Shown here piece after piece: positions 42,101 to 51,502 of a DNA stretch of 64,000 bases. The notes under the pieces are model-generated. The model was not told the DNA's origin, did not search any database, and saw nothing but the letters and a program-made list of their open reading frames with translations. Position 1 is the stretch's first letter; every line of letters starts with the position of its first letter. This DNA is from Otis tarda (Eukaryota; Chordata; Aves; Otidiformes; Otididae): assembly GCA_026413225.1 (NCBI GenBank), contig CM048576.1, positions 5,278,501-5,342,500 of the forward strand. Reading direction: 5' to 3'. The position numbers were made by a program, and so were the translations under genes.

Positions 42101-45100
42101 GAACAACAGCCAAGAACTCAATTAAAGCTAACAAACACGCACATGTATCACTTGGGCCCACTGCACTCCCGTAGCATCAGGACACGTTTGCTACTAACAA
42201 TTTCCTACTGAGACATCTCACGACGGTTTGTAGAATTTCAAAGTGAACAAAAGCAGCTTAACTCGCAGCTTAGAGAACGCCGACAACTGCGTATTCCCAG
42301 CTCGAGAGAGACATCAAGTGGCAAAAAGCTGGAACTGCAGCCATTTGGAGCTTGCAGGCTGCTTTTCCTTTAAAGTACGTCAGGGAAAGGATTGGCAATC
42401 AAGACTTGGTGGGTCATGGTAGCAAGACAGTAGCAAGAAAACGGCCGATTATCCTTCCTGTCTTGTTATCTTAAACTCACCATAGAGATCAGGTCCATGA
42501 GAGGTGAAGACATTGTATAAAACAATGTTGAGAGGTGCAACCACCAGCTTCCCATAGTAATAGCTGTCCACAACTACCAAGGGCACCTGGAAGAAAGCAT
42601 CCATTACTTAAAGTGCCAGAAGCTTTTGGCTGAAGTGCGCAAAAGCTCCATGTGATTTTTTTTAACGGAACCCACCCCTTCTCCTGTAAGCCCGATCCAT
42701 TCCCTCTTTGCACTGTTACAGGCACTTACCAAAAACAGGATCAATGACACCAGACACCAATTTAGGAAACTCTTCCACCTCTGCTTCAGTATCAACAAGT
42801 CAAAGGCAATAGGAAGCCTGAAATAGAGACCAGGTATCAACTGGAGACTGTCTTTCCCCATTGCAGGTTTTCCTGTGCCTTCAAAGGAAGTAGGGCAGTG
42901 GGGCAGTAGGGCATGGAAGAGAATCATCTCTTCACTGGGCTCTGCTTCTACTTCATATTCCAGTCAGTCTTACCCTCAGTATAGCAGGGTCAGAAAATCT
43001 TCCCGATCTATGTTTTTCAAAAATAAAGAAATCAAGCTATGGAAACCTGTATCAATGATCTTGGACTAGGCTGGCAGCTCAGTCCCTGGCAGTTTCTTCC
43101 TCCAGCTCTCCAGCCCCTACATTCTCCCCAACCCAATTTGACAAAGTGCAAAACTCCTGAGCCCTCCTCTCCTTACCCAAGAGCTGCACTGAAGGGCCAG
43201 CCCAGAAGGGCCCCAGCAGCCACCCCCAGCACTGCTACAGAGGTCTTGTCCATATACCAGCCAGTCATGGCAATCACCGTGGTGTACATGCAGAAACTGC
43301 TTGGGAGGAAAGCTGCAACGCAAGGAGAGAAAGAGGTTAGCACAGTGTTGTAGCTTAGCCCCACTCAGCAGCTAAAATACAACACAGTCTCTCACTCACC
43401 CACCCACCTTCCTCTGCCCTGATACCACGCCCCCCCCCCCTCCTGCCAATAGGTATGGGGACAAGATTCAGGAAAGAAGCAAAACTCCTGGGTTGAAATA
43501 AAAACAGTTTAAGAGAACAACAGAGGAAAAGAAAACAGAGAGTTAAACAAAACCAATAACAGAATACACTTCAGTACAATAGCTCACTAGCTCACACTGG
43601 ATCCTGGTACTCAGCTCCATCCTGAGTAGCAAAACCTGCCCTAAATAATGTCCCCACTTTATATACTGAGCATGAGGTCAGGTGGTATGGAAGAGCCCTT
43701 TGGCTAATTTAGGTAAACTATCCCAGCTGTGTCTCCAGACACAGGTGCCACCAGCTCCAGTTCCTCTCCAAGCTCAGGTGAAAATTAACTCTATCCTAAC
43801 TGGAAGCAGGACACACAGCTTTCCCACAGCGGGAGAACTGCACAATGCCAAGATAAGGCTAATCATCTTTCATTCATTCCATTGGAGAGCTGAGGTGCTA
43901 TACTGGACGCTCTCATTTCAGTGAAAACAAAACAAAAAAACCAAAACAAACAAACAAAAAAGAGGATTCTTTTTCTTGTTCTGAAAGACCAGAAATACTT
44001 TCTTTATGTACAATGGCCTCTTTACTCAGTGGCACTCAGCAGTAGTAACCAGTTGATAGCAACCGTAGTTACCGCTTGTAACACTTGCTGCACCCTCTAT
44101 ATTCTGCTAGGTTGAAAATGAAACAAACACAAACCTGCTTGAGGGGCAGCAGAAAATGTGAGCTGACTAAGTACAGTCTCTGAAACAACTGGGCAGAGAC
44201 TGGTGGGAAGTAAGTGAAGAATGAGGAGACCTATGACACTGAAAAAACAATGAAGCAAAAGTCCTTTCTCCACTCACCATAAATGAAGAAAGTAAAATAG
44301 GAAATCTCAGCATTTGGTATCCCAGTTGTAGTATTTCTCTTTAAGTTTCTGCATGCACACAATACAGAAAATCTTTGCTCAGAGTCTCTCTTTGCACTTT
44401 ACTCAATACCTACAGCAGGTCTTACAGTGGTTGGCTAGGCAAATGGTTACAACCAGCCAGAGCGGAGAGGACACAAAGGCAAATGACAATGCCAAAATAT
44501 GACCCTCCTTCCCTGGACTAAAATGCAAGGAACATGCCAAGATCATAGTTAAAAGGCATGGTCTACTGCAGAGACACTGGAGGCAGCAATAGAAACAAAC
44601 ATGCCCTGGAAATGGAAAGATAGAAGAGAGTGATACAGGGAACATAATTTGAATCAAGATTTATTCTGTCATCACCTGCCATGAGAAATACCTGCAACAG
44701 AATACAACAAACGATTGCTAGAGAGATATTTCAGTGCTGTGGATTTTCTTCTCTCTGGACCTGTCTTTGGTTTCTATGGAGAAAGTAAATGTTAGTGTAA
44801 TTGCTAAGCAAACTTACCTGCAGATGAGCAAAACATCCCAGTGCCGAGCACCAAGAAGGCCAACATGAGCCGGCTCACATGTAGCCCAAACTTCTTGCAC
44901 ACAGCCCTAAGGAAGCAAAAGAGAATTAGAGACCAAAAAAAATACCCTCAGTACATAAAAGAACAGCATCCAATGCATGCAGAACCACAAATAATCCCTA
45001 GAGCATCCCGAGAGCTTTAAGTTGGGCGATTCTCATTTCTCAGCTGTTGAAGGCAACCTGAAGAGCAGTATGACTGCCTCTGGCCTGGGATTTCAGATTC

Positions 45101-47767
45101 TTTTAAGTTACACTAGTGCAAAACTCTAGAAGAGACTTGGCTTCTACAAGTGTGAGTTGCACTCGTGCAAATCTCAGGAACTTAGGGAGTCCGCACTGCT
45201 ATAGCAACACCAAGCTAAGATTTTCACCTCTCACAAAATCCTGTCGTGCAAAAAGCCACAGCTCACATTCGTAAAGCCAGACTAGTGCCAATAGAAAAGT
45301 AACGCAAGTTCGAAAGCGACAAATGAAGAGGCAGCAGGTAAGAATAAAAATCCAGCTTAGACAAGATAATTGTATGTTCAGGCTACTGCTTTTAGTGGAT
45401 GTAAACATACAGATAGCAACAATTAGTGTATTCCACTAAAATTCACTACAATAAGCAAACACAGCACCAGTCTCTCTTCCAGCTAAGCTCAGTTTACAAC
45501 ATTACCACCCTGCTTGCTGGTATTAGTGAGAAAACGAGCGCAGTCAACAAAATGCTGGAGTGGAAACACAGGTGGCGGATCTGAGAATATAATTTTGTCC
45601 TAACAGTGGAATTCTGACCAATATTTCACTAAGTTATCAAGAGTTTCAAGGTTCCCTGTGAAGTAGCTGCTGTAAAACATTCACTGTAGATGGCTTCTAA
45701 CACTTACTTGTAGAAGTAGAGTTCACAAATGCAGCTCAGGAAGGCCAGAAAGCATCGGAGGAAATAGAAGATAAGAACCTAGGAAAGATCCTCAGAGTCT
45801 GAAAAAGGTTTGCAACAAAGCTTAAGCACCTATTACTAACAAGTCAAATCCAAGAACAAAAGCTCTGAACAAGATGGAGCAAGTTTGGCAGTGGTAAATG
45901 AGCCTATACTTGCAGGCCCAGATCCCACACGATGGGATGCTGAAGATCCTGGCAGCTCAAGGCCTAGCCTTCTAACTCTGGTCCTTTACAAGACAGAAAG
46001 TGAACTTACCAGAACTACCACTCTTTTGTTTTCTGTTGTGCAGAAACATGCCAAGTATGGCAATGGATATTGAAGCACAAAGCACATTCAGTGCTGCTTC
46101 TTTTGCATTTCTGTGAGTTCAGTTGGCAATACCTCTTGCAAGATACTGATTTATTTTTTATAGTTTATTTAGGAAAAAAAAAAAAGAGCAAAACAATCCT
46201 CGAGAGCTGGCACAGAAAACAATACAGGCTTCTGAAGCATCACAACTCACAAGGGTGAATGAGAGCCCGTGGCTGTCAGGTAACTGTCCCCAGGCTTGCA
46301 TGCACTCAGAAGGCCAAGGAACTACCAGTCACTCCGGGACAGCTTCTCAATCAAACTGGAGCCTGACAGCATTTCCCTGCAACTTCCCAGTCACTTTTCC
46401 TTGGATCCTATTGAGTCAACTCACAAATCTTTGCAAATCCTTACAGGGAGGTTAGTGTTTGTAAACACGTTAGTGTTTTGTAAACACTATTACCTCTAAC
46501 AACAATCAAAGCATCTGTGTAACAAAGACTACAGGCATATTCATTCATCACAAAAGAAGCTTTTCTGATTTACCTTGTTAGTTTGTAGAACTCTAGCGTG
46601 GAACAAAGCTGGTAAAGCATGCAGCCACAGGTAAGCATAGGAGCGGATGGCATAGGCTGGAGAGTATTCCCATGTCTGAAACCCCTTTCCATAAACGAGG
46701 TAGTGTGTCTACAATGTAGATTAAATAAATAAATATGCATCACACAGAGTAGACGGTTTTGCATTTCTCATCTCTCATTCTTGACCAGGAAAATTTCTTT
46801 TTGAAACACAGAGACTACCACAAGGTTCTAGGTAAATCTGCATTTGCACAGGTCAGCTACAAATCCCCAAATATCTCCAAGGAGAGAAAGCCACTTACTG
46901 GTTCCCAATAGTTAAACGTCTCATCGCAATCAGAGATGTTGCTTAATAGAGCTGCACAGAACCTGGCTGAGATGAGACACTTGAAAGCTGTTGATCCTTC
47001 AGGGGCCCAAACTTGTCCTGCTTTGCTCCCAGATGATCTAGTCCAACGAAAAAAAAACACAAATATGCACTGTGACACTAGGCAAAGAACTGACAAGCAT
47101 ATTTGCACCTCGGCCATTTAAGCACTGTGTAAGTACAGACGCGGCTTTCGTTTAACTGCTTTCTTTGGGGCATGCCAGTCCCCTCCCAAGGAAGCACCAT
47201 CGTCCCTGCCTCACCATACCGGAGCAACGGCCCCGACTACTTAATTCACTGCTGCAAGACAGCCCCCCAGGACTTCCTCCTCCTCCTCCCAACGACACAG
47301 AGCAAGGCCAGGCACTGGCTGCCGCAGGCCCGGGAGGAGCTCGGCCCCAGGGAGACCGGGGACATCCATTTCCCCAACACACCCCAACCTGGCCGGCCAC
47401 CCGCCACACCCCACTCGCTGCAGGGCTCACTCGAGCCCGTGAGTACTGAAAAGCCAAAAACCCAGCAGTGAGAAATACTTGGGGCGGGGGGGTGGCTCAC
47501 ACCACCCCGCCCGCATGGGGGCTACCTGGCCCCCAAAGACCGCTGCGACCCCGCCCGAGTGACGGCTGCGGAACCCGCCCCCGCGCCGCCCAGGGAAGGG
47601 GGCACGCACCCGACGCCCACCGCAGCCCGGCCGCGGCTCCCTCGCGGCCTCGCCGCCCGCTCCGACACCTACTCCAGGCGGGCCTCCTCGGCGGCCTCCG
47701 ACCGCGGCCGGGCGGACTCCCCGCCACCTCCTGCCCGCGGCCGCTGCCGGGCCCCCTTAGCAGCCAT
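13060..47767 (-). CDS. ALG9: ALG9 alpha-1,2-mannosyltransferase, complete 15-exon gene
   Basis: ALG9 is a dolichol-phosphate-mannose-dependent alpha-1,2-mannosyltransferase (GT22 family) of the ER membrane. It adds the seventh and ninth mannoses to the lumenal lipid-linked oligosaccharide for N-glycosylation. I joined 15 exons by GT/AG sites; lengths are 95, 139, 135, 71, 89, 136, 88, 106, 123, 155, 130, 148, 130, 131 and 124 bp, totalling 1800 bp, or 599 residues plus stop. All junction phases agree. Human ALG9 is about 611 residues, the difference being mostly a shorter first exon. The first lumenal loop carries DCDETFNYWEP (residues 68-78), with the acidic pair expected for the family. The GT22/GT-C motif HKEERF is at residues 354-359. 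Many hydrophobic segments fit a multipass membrane protein. The start was chosen at MAAKGARQRP, which aligns with the mammalian N-terminus. FDXACB1 follows upstream on the same strand. No disabling change was seen. Confidence 0.97.
18300..18540. promoter_or_regulatory. Candidate cis-regulatory element in ALG9 intron 14
   Basis: A non-repetitive stretch with clustered homeodomain-type cores (TAATTAG at 18375-18381, and two further AATT cores at 18403-18414) and a perfect palindromic CRE, TGACGTCA, at 18460-18467. It could be a conserved enhancer. This rests on motif density only, and a chance cluster is possible. Confidence 0.25.
20448..20869 (-). mobile_element. ERVL-type LTR (3' LTR), ALG9 intron 14
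   Basis: A roughly 422-bp LTR running TG...CA, about 80% similar by eye to the LTR at 43346-43813. Recognised as the bird ERVL LTR family from its ends and the GAGCATGAGGTCACATGG segment. The element lies on the minus strand: a TATA-like sequence and the preceding internal DNA both point that way. No 5-bp duplication flanks this copy, because internal sequence adjoins its 5' edge. It contains no open protein frame. Confidence 0.8.
20870..21560 (-). mobile_element. ERVL internal 3' remnant next to the LTR
   Basis: On the minus strand this sequence leads into the LTR through a purine-rich stretch (AAGGGGTGGATAA) that looks like the polypurine tract preceding a 3' LTR. The nearest 300 bases match my memory of bird ERVL 3' internal sequence. 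Beyond about 21200 the assignment is inference, and the outer limit is uncertain. No intact gag or pol frame is present, so this is a fragment. Confidence 0.55.
24297..24427 (-). CDS. ALG9: ALG9 exon 14
   Basis: Encodes IDISKCHYLVDLDTAAETPR through PFLDAS (residues 516-559), matching the lumenal C-terminal part of the enzyme. Acceptor ttctgcag, donor AG|gtatgc. It starts in phase 0 and ends with two bases of the arginine codon completed in exon 15. Confidence 0.93.
24790..25140 (-). mobile_element. Old CR1-like LINE relic, ALG9 intron 13
   Basis: Diverged sequence that follows the reverse-complement CR1 3' region in order: a CTCCACAA..CCCC..GGCA block, then TTTCCTGATGTCT, then a CACTTGTTCC..ATCATGAACAAGGG block, then a GAGTTGCCCACATCAGGATG segment. 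The order of blocks supports a CR1-family origin, but divergence is high and the edges are approximate. Confidence 0.5.
31382..31511 (-). CDS. ALG9: ALG9 exon 13
   Basis: Encodes WQLQFILSEFRGQLPKPFAK through MNDQNKEEPSRY (residues 472-515). Acceptor ctctgcag, donor TAT|gtaagg. The first base completes the asparagine codon begun in exon 12, and the end is phase 0. Confidence 0.95.
31834..31981 (-). CDS. ALG9: ALG9 exon 12
   Basis: Encodes YHGPLDLYPEFHRIATDPTI through SSFLLPD (residues 423-472), the lumenal segment after the last membrane helices. Acceptor ttccatag, donor AA|gtaagt. Phase continues from the single G left by exon 11. Confidence 0.95.
32683..32812 (-). CDS. ALG9: ALG9 exon 11
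   Basis: Encodes KCYHFIFQRYRLEHYTVSSN through LSRSVALFR (residues 380-423), including a hydrophobic helix (WLALGTVFLFGLLSL). Acceptor tttcctcag, donor G|gttggt, a slightly unusual but valid GT donor. Confidence 0.94.
33358..33381. repeat. Poly(A) tract
   Basis: A run of more than 20 consecutive A on the plus strand inside ALG9 intron 10, between exons 10 and 11. No LINE or SINE body was recognised next to it, so it is listed as a simple repeat. Confidence 0.6.
35073..35227 (-). CDS. ALG9: ALG9 exon 10 (HKEERF motif)
   Basis: Encodes VQNLGRPYWLTLAPMYIWIV through GAVALSALQ (residues 328-379). It contains QPHKEERFLFP, the diagnostic GT22 motif, between hydrophobic stretches. Acceptor ttctttcag, donor CAG|gtaagt. 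The first two bases complete a valine codon. Confidence 0.96.
36415..36492 (+). repeat. Possible tRNA-derived SINE fragment
   Basis: Contains an A-box-like GGCTCAGTTTTGCGAG followed about 50 bases later by a B-box-like AGGTTCAATCCC, the order of a tRNA-derived polymerase III promoter. No clean cloverleaf, tail or flanking duplication was found. It lies in ALG9 intron 9. Confidence 0.25.
37144..37266 (-). CDS. ALG9: ALG9 exon 9
   Basis: Encodes TEPWYFYFINGFLNFNVAFI through CLMECLLQKFH (residues 287-328), including one membrane helix. Acceptor catcctttag, donor G|gtgagt. Both edges keep phase with neighbouring exons. Confidence 0.95.
39113..39147. repeat. (TA)n plus A-run microsatellite
   Basis: About nine TA dinucleotides followed by roughly 15 A, inside ALG9 intron 8. 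A simple repeat, likely length-variable. Confidence 0.8.
40849..40987. repeat. A/C-only low-complexity tract
   Basis: About 135 bases of A with interspersed C, with almost no G or T on this strand (AAAACAAAAC-like units). It lies in ALG9 intron 8. The lysine/asparagine-rich and phenylalanine-rich translations through it are artefacts of composition. Confidence 0.85.
42481..42586 (-). CDS. ALG9: ALG9 exon 8
   Basis: Encodes VPLVVVDSYYYGKLVVAPLN through SHGPDLY (residues 252-287), including the conserved DSYYYGK loop. Acceptor ttcttccag, donor G|gtgagt. Confidence 0.95.
42730..42817 (-). CDS. ALG9: ALG9 exon 7
   Basis: Encodes LPIAFDLLILKQRWKSFLNW through SLILFL (residues 222-251). The first base completes a glycine codon from exon 6. 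Acceptor tatttcag, donor TTG|gtaagt. Confidence 0.95.
43177..43312 (-). CDS. ALG9: ALG9 exon 6
   Basis: Encodes FLPSSFCMYTTVIAMTGWYM through GWPFSAAL (residues 177-222), a lumenal loop and membrane helices. Acceptor gcgttgcag, donor GG|gtaagg. A solo ERVL LTR ends only 33 bases upstream of this acceptor. Confidence 0.96.
43346..43813 (-). mobile_element. Solo ERVL-type LTR with 5-bp target duplication
   Basis: A 468-bp TG...CA LTR, homologous to the LTR at 20448-20869, flanked on both sides by the same pentamer CACAG (43341-43345 and 43814-43818). The perfect duplication and absence of internal sequence mark it as a solo LTR left by recombination. On the minus strand it carries a TATATAAAG box (about 43665-43657), so its promoter runs in the same sense as ALG9. 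It lies in intron 5 of ALG9 and contains no open protein frame. Confidence 0.88.
44818..44906 (-). CDS. ALG9: ALG9 exon 5
   Basis: Encodes AVCKKFGLHVSRLMLAFLVL through GMFCSSA (residues 147-177). Acceptor ccttag, donor G|gtaagt. It starts with the last base of a lysine codon. Confidence 0.95.
45708..45778 (-). CDS. ALG9: ALG9 exon 4
   Basis: A short 71-bp exon encoding VLIFYFLRCFLAFLSCICEL and then YFYK (residues 124-147), one hydrophobic helix. Acceptor ttcctag, donor AA|gtaagt. Confidence 0.94.
46574..46708 (-). CDS. ALG9: ALG9 exon 3
   Basis: Encodes THYLVYGKGFQTWEYSPAYA through ARVLQTNK (residues 79-123), the first lumenal loop, with conserved FQTWEYSP. Phase 0 at both ends (45 codons). 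Acceptor cattgtag, donor AAG|gtaaat. Confidence 0.95.
46899..47037 (-). CDS. ALG9: ALG9 exon 2
   Basis: Encodes SSGSKAGQVWAPEGSTAFKC through DCDETFNYWEP (residues 32-78), including the acidic loop motif of the family. Acceptor gactag, donor CCA|gtaagt. The acceptor was chosen because its first base completes the glutamate codon left by exon 1. Confidence 0.93.
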
Positions 47768-48060
47768 GCTGAGTACGGGAAATCGAGCGCCCGGATTCTG
47801 CTGCTGGCGGACGAAACGAGAGCTATACCGAAGCCACCGGCCGCCATGCCGGGTATGGGCACGGGGGCGCGCCTCCGCGCCGCGTGCACAGGCGGCCCTA
47901 AGCGCGCTAGTCCCGTGGGCAGCGCGCGCGCGCCTCCCAAGGTACTGGGTCAGCGGCGACCGGGGAGGCTGCTGCGCGCAGAACGAGCACCCCTCGCCCA
48001 CCCGCGACCGCACCGCGTCTCGCGAGGCGGCCGCTCTCCCCTTCGCACACGGGCGCGACC
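47400..48060. promoter_or_regulatory. ALG9: CpG-island promoter of ALG9
   Basis: Very GC- and CpG-rich sequence spanning exon 1 and its upstream flank, with no obvious TATA box near the start. It fits a housekeeping promoter driving ALG9 on the minus strand. Its outer limit merges with the GC-rich repeat block. Confidence 0.6.
47673..47767 (-). CDS. ALG9: ALG9 exon 1 (start codon)
   Basis: Starts ATG-GCT-GCT-AAG and encodes MAAKGARQRPRAGGGGESAR through EEARL (residues 1-31 plus two bases). It aligns with the mammalian MASRGARQRLKG start. Donor GA|gtaggt. It lies in a CpG-rich promoter region. Confidence 0.88.
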
Positions 48061-48179
48061 TGTGTGGTGAACACGCAGCTGGAGAAAGCTTTTTTTTTTT
48101 TCATTTTATTGAGTGCTCTGCAAGCTGGGGAAAGGGCAACGGCAGAAGCTGTTTCGGGGCAGGGAGGAGGAACGCGTTG

Positions 48180-48520
48180 TGCCGCGGCGGTTTTCTCTCG
48201 CCCCTTCTGCCCGCCACCGGTCGTTTCCTCTCGTTCGCTCTTGTCTCGCGGTTCCTCCCACAGGCGACGGACTCCTCTTCTTTCTCCTCCAGCAGCAGCT
48301 GCTGCAAAGGCGGGAGGACGCGTCCGGACGAGAAGCTCCGGCTCCCGCGCCTGGAGGACGGAGGGGCGCCCCGCCCGTCCTCCCCACATCACGACACCAA
48401 TACCACACCCTCCCCCAACCCCCCCCCCCCGGAAAACACCTCGCGGATCGGCTTTTCTCACCGAATTGGTGCTCCGCTGCTCCCCCGGGCGACAGCGCTG
48501 CCGGAGCCGGGCTCGGACGC
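48180..48520 (+). repeat. GC-rich repeat family, copy 1
   Basis: First member of a local repeat family: a CTCTTGTCTCGCGGTTCC block, then a CTCCTC..CAGCAGCTGCTGCAAAGGCG block, a GGAGGACG segment, a homopolymer followed by GGAAAACACCTCGCGGATCGG, and a CTTTTCTCACCG..TTGGTGCTCCGCTGCTCCC end. The same order of blocks recurs at 52240-52650. Edges are approximate and the identity is unknown. Confidence 0.55.
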
Positions 48521-48607
48521 GGGCACCCTGGGCAACGGAGCTGGGCATGCAAAGCGGCGGCCAAAGAGGCTGCACACCCCTGCTTACAGGGGCTCGAGCC
48601 GCCGGCT

Positions 48608-48706
48608 CCCAAAGGCCCACGGAGGCTCCTTCTCCCTGACTCAGGGGCACCCTGACCCGCACCCCGCTAACGGGGCAGTCACCCCGCACAGGCTGCCAGC
48701 TGAGCA
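48608..48706 (+). repeat. 99-bp duplicated segment, copy 1
   Basis: Roughly 95% identical by eye to 49754-49852: both begin CCAAAGGCCCACGG, contain CCCCGCTAACGGGGC, and end GGCTGCCAGCTGAGCAC. The copies are direct and about 1.15 kb apart. Confidence 0.85.
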
Positions 48707-48923
48707 CTATCTGCCCTGGAGGCAGGTGGCTCGGCAGCGGTGGCTGGGGACTTTGGCAAGGGCTTTTCCTGGGAGGTTCTGGGGGCTTGGGCAGAACTTC
48801 CTGAGCTGGGTTCCTCATCACTTGGGAGAAGCCGACACGTCAACGCAGAGCGGCTGCTTGGAAAGTGGCTGGTGTTTGGGGCCTGCAAGTGGTGCTAGCC
48901 ACCCCAAGTCTGCTGCCCCATGC

Positions 48924-48970
48924 TGCCCTGCCCTACCCTACCCTACCCTGCCCTGCCGTGCCGTGCCCCG
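48924..48970. repeat. Pentanucleotide microsatellite (CCCTA/CCCTG)n
   Basis: About nine pentamers of CCCTA, CCCTG or CCGTG in tandem. Simple repeat. Confidence 0.85.
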
Positions 48971-49195
48971 GTCCCCCTTCCCCGTGCCCTCCGCCTCAGG
49001 AGCAGCCTGGGGGAAAGAGAAGCGGCGGCAAAGGCGGGGGAGACGGGAAGCTGGGGGGAAGGGGCCCGTTCCGAGCACCGGGGCCGGGCCTGCAAGCAGC
49101 AGGCGGGGCCCAGGTCCTACCCGGGCAGCCCCGGCACCGGGAGGCCCTTTTAAGGCCCTGAGCTGGGCCACTGCCCTTTAAACATCCAGGCTGGT

Positions 49196-49460
49196 GGGCA
49201 CCACGGGGTGACAAAAGCGGGTCTGGGGCGCCTGAGCCCGACGGGGCAGGGGGGAAGGATGGCCCGAGGTCAGGGTGCGCCGCGGCGAGGTTCCTCCGGG
49301 GGCCGGCGCCCCGCCGTTCTCCAGCCGGAGGAACCGGCACCTGACTGCACCCACCCTCCCTGGCAACCTGGCAACGGCTCCCGGGAAAGAAAAAAAAAAA
49401 GAGGCATCCATCGTGCATGGAACTGCGAGGCAAGAGCAAGCGAGAGGAGCAGCGGCGGGC
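49196..49460 (-). repeat. GC-rich repeat family, inverted copy
   Basis: Read on the minus strand this matches the direct copies in order: a CTCTTGCCTCGCAGTTCCA block, a GATGGATGCCTC block, a T-run with CTTTCCCGGGAGCC, GGGTGCAGTCAGGTGCC, and CGCTTTTGTCACCCCGTGG. It is the only clearly inverted member found. The 51350-51545 copy shares its TTTTC..CCAGGAGCC and GGGTGCAGTCAAGCACC segments. Confidence 0.6.
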
Positions 49461-49753
49461 AGAGAAGGGCGCTCTGGGCAAAGGGCCCTCCCCGCCTCAG
49501 GGGCTGCAGTCCCAGAAGAGCATCCTTGGGGCTTTGGGGATGGTTTTGGTGACTCTGGGGAGGTACTTGGCTCAGCGCCGTTCCCTAGGATTTTAGAAGC
49601 CATTCCAATTCGGCGTTAAGAAGAGACAACTTCCAGATTTTTGCCGCTAAAGGGCAGGGGCCAGGGACACCTACGCCTGATTACAGGGGTCCTGCCAAGC
49701 ATAGGGGGCTCCAGGGCAGCGGCTGGGCCCTGACTTAGAGGGCAGCCCTGGTC

Positions 49754-49852
49754 CCAAAGGCCCACGGAGGCTCCTTCTCTCCGATTCAGGGGCACCCCGA
49801 CCCGCACCCCGCTAACGGGGCGGTCACCCCACACAGGCTGCCAGCTGAGCAC
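49754..49852 (+). repeat. 99-bp duplicated segment, copy 2
   Basis: Partner of 48608-48706 with only a few substitutions. It is followed by another TGCTTACAGG motif at about 49876. Confidence 0.85.
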
Positions 49853-49991
49853 AAAGGCTTCCAGACCCGGACCCTGCTTACAGGCGGGTCCACACCCAGG
49901 GGGCCAGAGAGCTCGGCCTTCCCCCCAGCCACAGGAACGAGACTCGACAGCCAGGCGGTGGAGCTTCACGGCCAAAGGCCGGGGGCCGGGA

Positions 49992-50252
49992 GGGCACACG
50001 CCCGGCCCCGCACACCCTGGCCCCGCACCTCTGAAAGGCCGGGGCCAGAGATACCCGCCTGCTTACAGGGGGTCCCCTCCGAGCACCTCCCGCCGAGCGC
50101 AGGGGACAGGCACAGCCCTGCTTACAGGGCGGTCCCCCTCGCCTCGGCACTCCCAACAAGCCCCACGGAGCCCGAGGCTCCGACCCGCGCCCGGGTTACG
50201 GGCCGGCCGCCCTGGCTGCAGCACACCACCACCACGTACTACGTCTTCAGGA
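49992..50252 (+). repeat. Block R2, copy 1
   Basis: About 260 bp, nearly identical to 51784-52024. It includes CTGAAAGGCCGGGGCCAGAG, two TGCTTACAGGG motifs, CCCAACAAGCCCCACGGAGC and GTTACGGGCCGGCCGCCC. The main difference is an indel of about 12 bases near the first motif. High identity implies recent duplication or ongoing gene conversion. Confidence 0.88.
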
Positions 50253-51107
50253 GCCCAGGGAGCGACCTCGACCCCAGCGCGGGGAGGTCGCCCCGGCCAA
50301 AAGCAGCGCCACAAAGGCGGGACCGCGCCCTCCGGCACGGCGCTTCCTCAACCTGCACCCTTCTAAAGGGTGAGGGAGGGCTCGTTCCTCTCGGCTGGCT
50401 AAAGCGGCCTCCCCAGCCCTGCTTACAGGGAGCTCGGGCTGCTCCTGGAGACAGAGGGCTCCACGGCTGGTGACACACGCGCCCCGAGTACGGGGCTGTC
50501 ACGCTGGCAGGTCGCCAGCAGGACAGGCAGCCGCGCGAGCGCAGACCCAGGCCCTGACGCCGGGCAGGTCGCCTTGCCCGCACTATGACTAAGCGGCTTC
50601 GCTCCGTCCTTAGAAAGAAGGGGCGAGCCCAGACCCTCCCTCCGCTCGCGGGCTGCTCCGAGGGGGCCCCCCTGTTACTGCACAGAGCCCTTCTCTCCCT
50701 CCCGGGAAGTTCAAGCTAAGTACGCTGCAGCAACTTCAACAAGGGCCTAAACAAAAAGCTCATTCGCTCACTCACGCGGACACGCATGTAGATGCAGGCA
50801 CACACACACACAAACAGGGAAAAGCTTTCCAAGAAGGGAGAGGGAGCTCTGCGCAGCCAATGTCTGGGGAGCCATCCCTACCCCCGAGCCGGAGAGGAGA
50901 GCCGCAGACCTGCCCCCGGGGCTGCGTGGAGGCCACAGGGGCCTCAACACGCCAAGGGGCTTCACAGGTGGCCAAGGGGCAAACGCCGTGACACGCCCCA
51001 ACTCCAGGGGGTCACGCTGGCCAGGCCGCCAGCAGGCAGAAAGCCGTCGGGGCCGCGGGACGGGCAAACGGCCCTCCCCTGCTTACAGGGTGGGCTTGGG
51101 GTCCAGA

Positions 51108-51502
51108 GAGCTCCCTTTCCCCCTCGGGTGCGGAGAGGGCGGCGCTCACCCTCCTTACAGGGCCACCACTCTCTCCGGGCAGCCAAAGGAGCAAGACGGC
51201 AAAAGGCCAACGACAGCAAAAGCAAAGACCGAGCCCTGGTTACAGGGAGGTCACTCAGAGTAAAGCCCGCCAGGTGCTGGCAATGGTCTTGTGTGACCAC
51301 AGCCCCAGTGACAGGGAGATCCCTTTGCCCAAAGCAAAGCCCGCCACTCCCCCTCTCGCTCACCCTTGCCTCACCGCTCCACATGATGCCTTGTTTTTCT
51401 TTTCCAGGAGCCCTGGAACGAGGGTGCAGTCAAGCACCAGCTCCTCCACCCGAAGGAGAGAAGGACGCCAGCCCCCGGAGGGAGGTCCCCACAGAGCTCT
51501 CC
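51108..51502 (+). repeat. Block R3, copy 1
   Basis: Aligns with 52019-52440 through GAGCTCCCTTTCC, CTCACCCTCCTTACAGGG, CTCTCCGGGCAGCC, AGCCCTGGTTACAGGGAGGT, TGTGACCACAGCCC and GATCCCTTTGCCC, then through the GC-rich family unit to GAGAAGGACGCC. Several small indels separate the copies. Confidence 0.8.

Noticed and set aside
47907..48821. 304-codon minus-strand open frame
   Set aside because: GC-rich repeat sequence with no recognisable domain; overlaps equally open plus-strand frames.
47559..49181. 540-codon plus-strand open frame
   Set aside because: It overlaps ALG9 exon 1 and the GC-rich repeats; stops are rare at this GC content, several frames are open at once, and the product is low-complexity with no domain.
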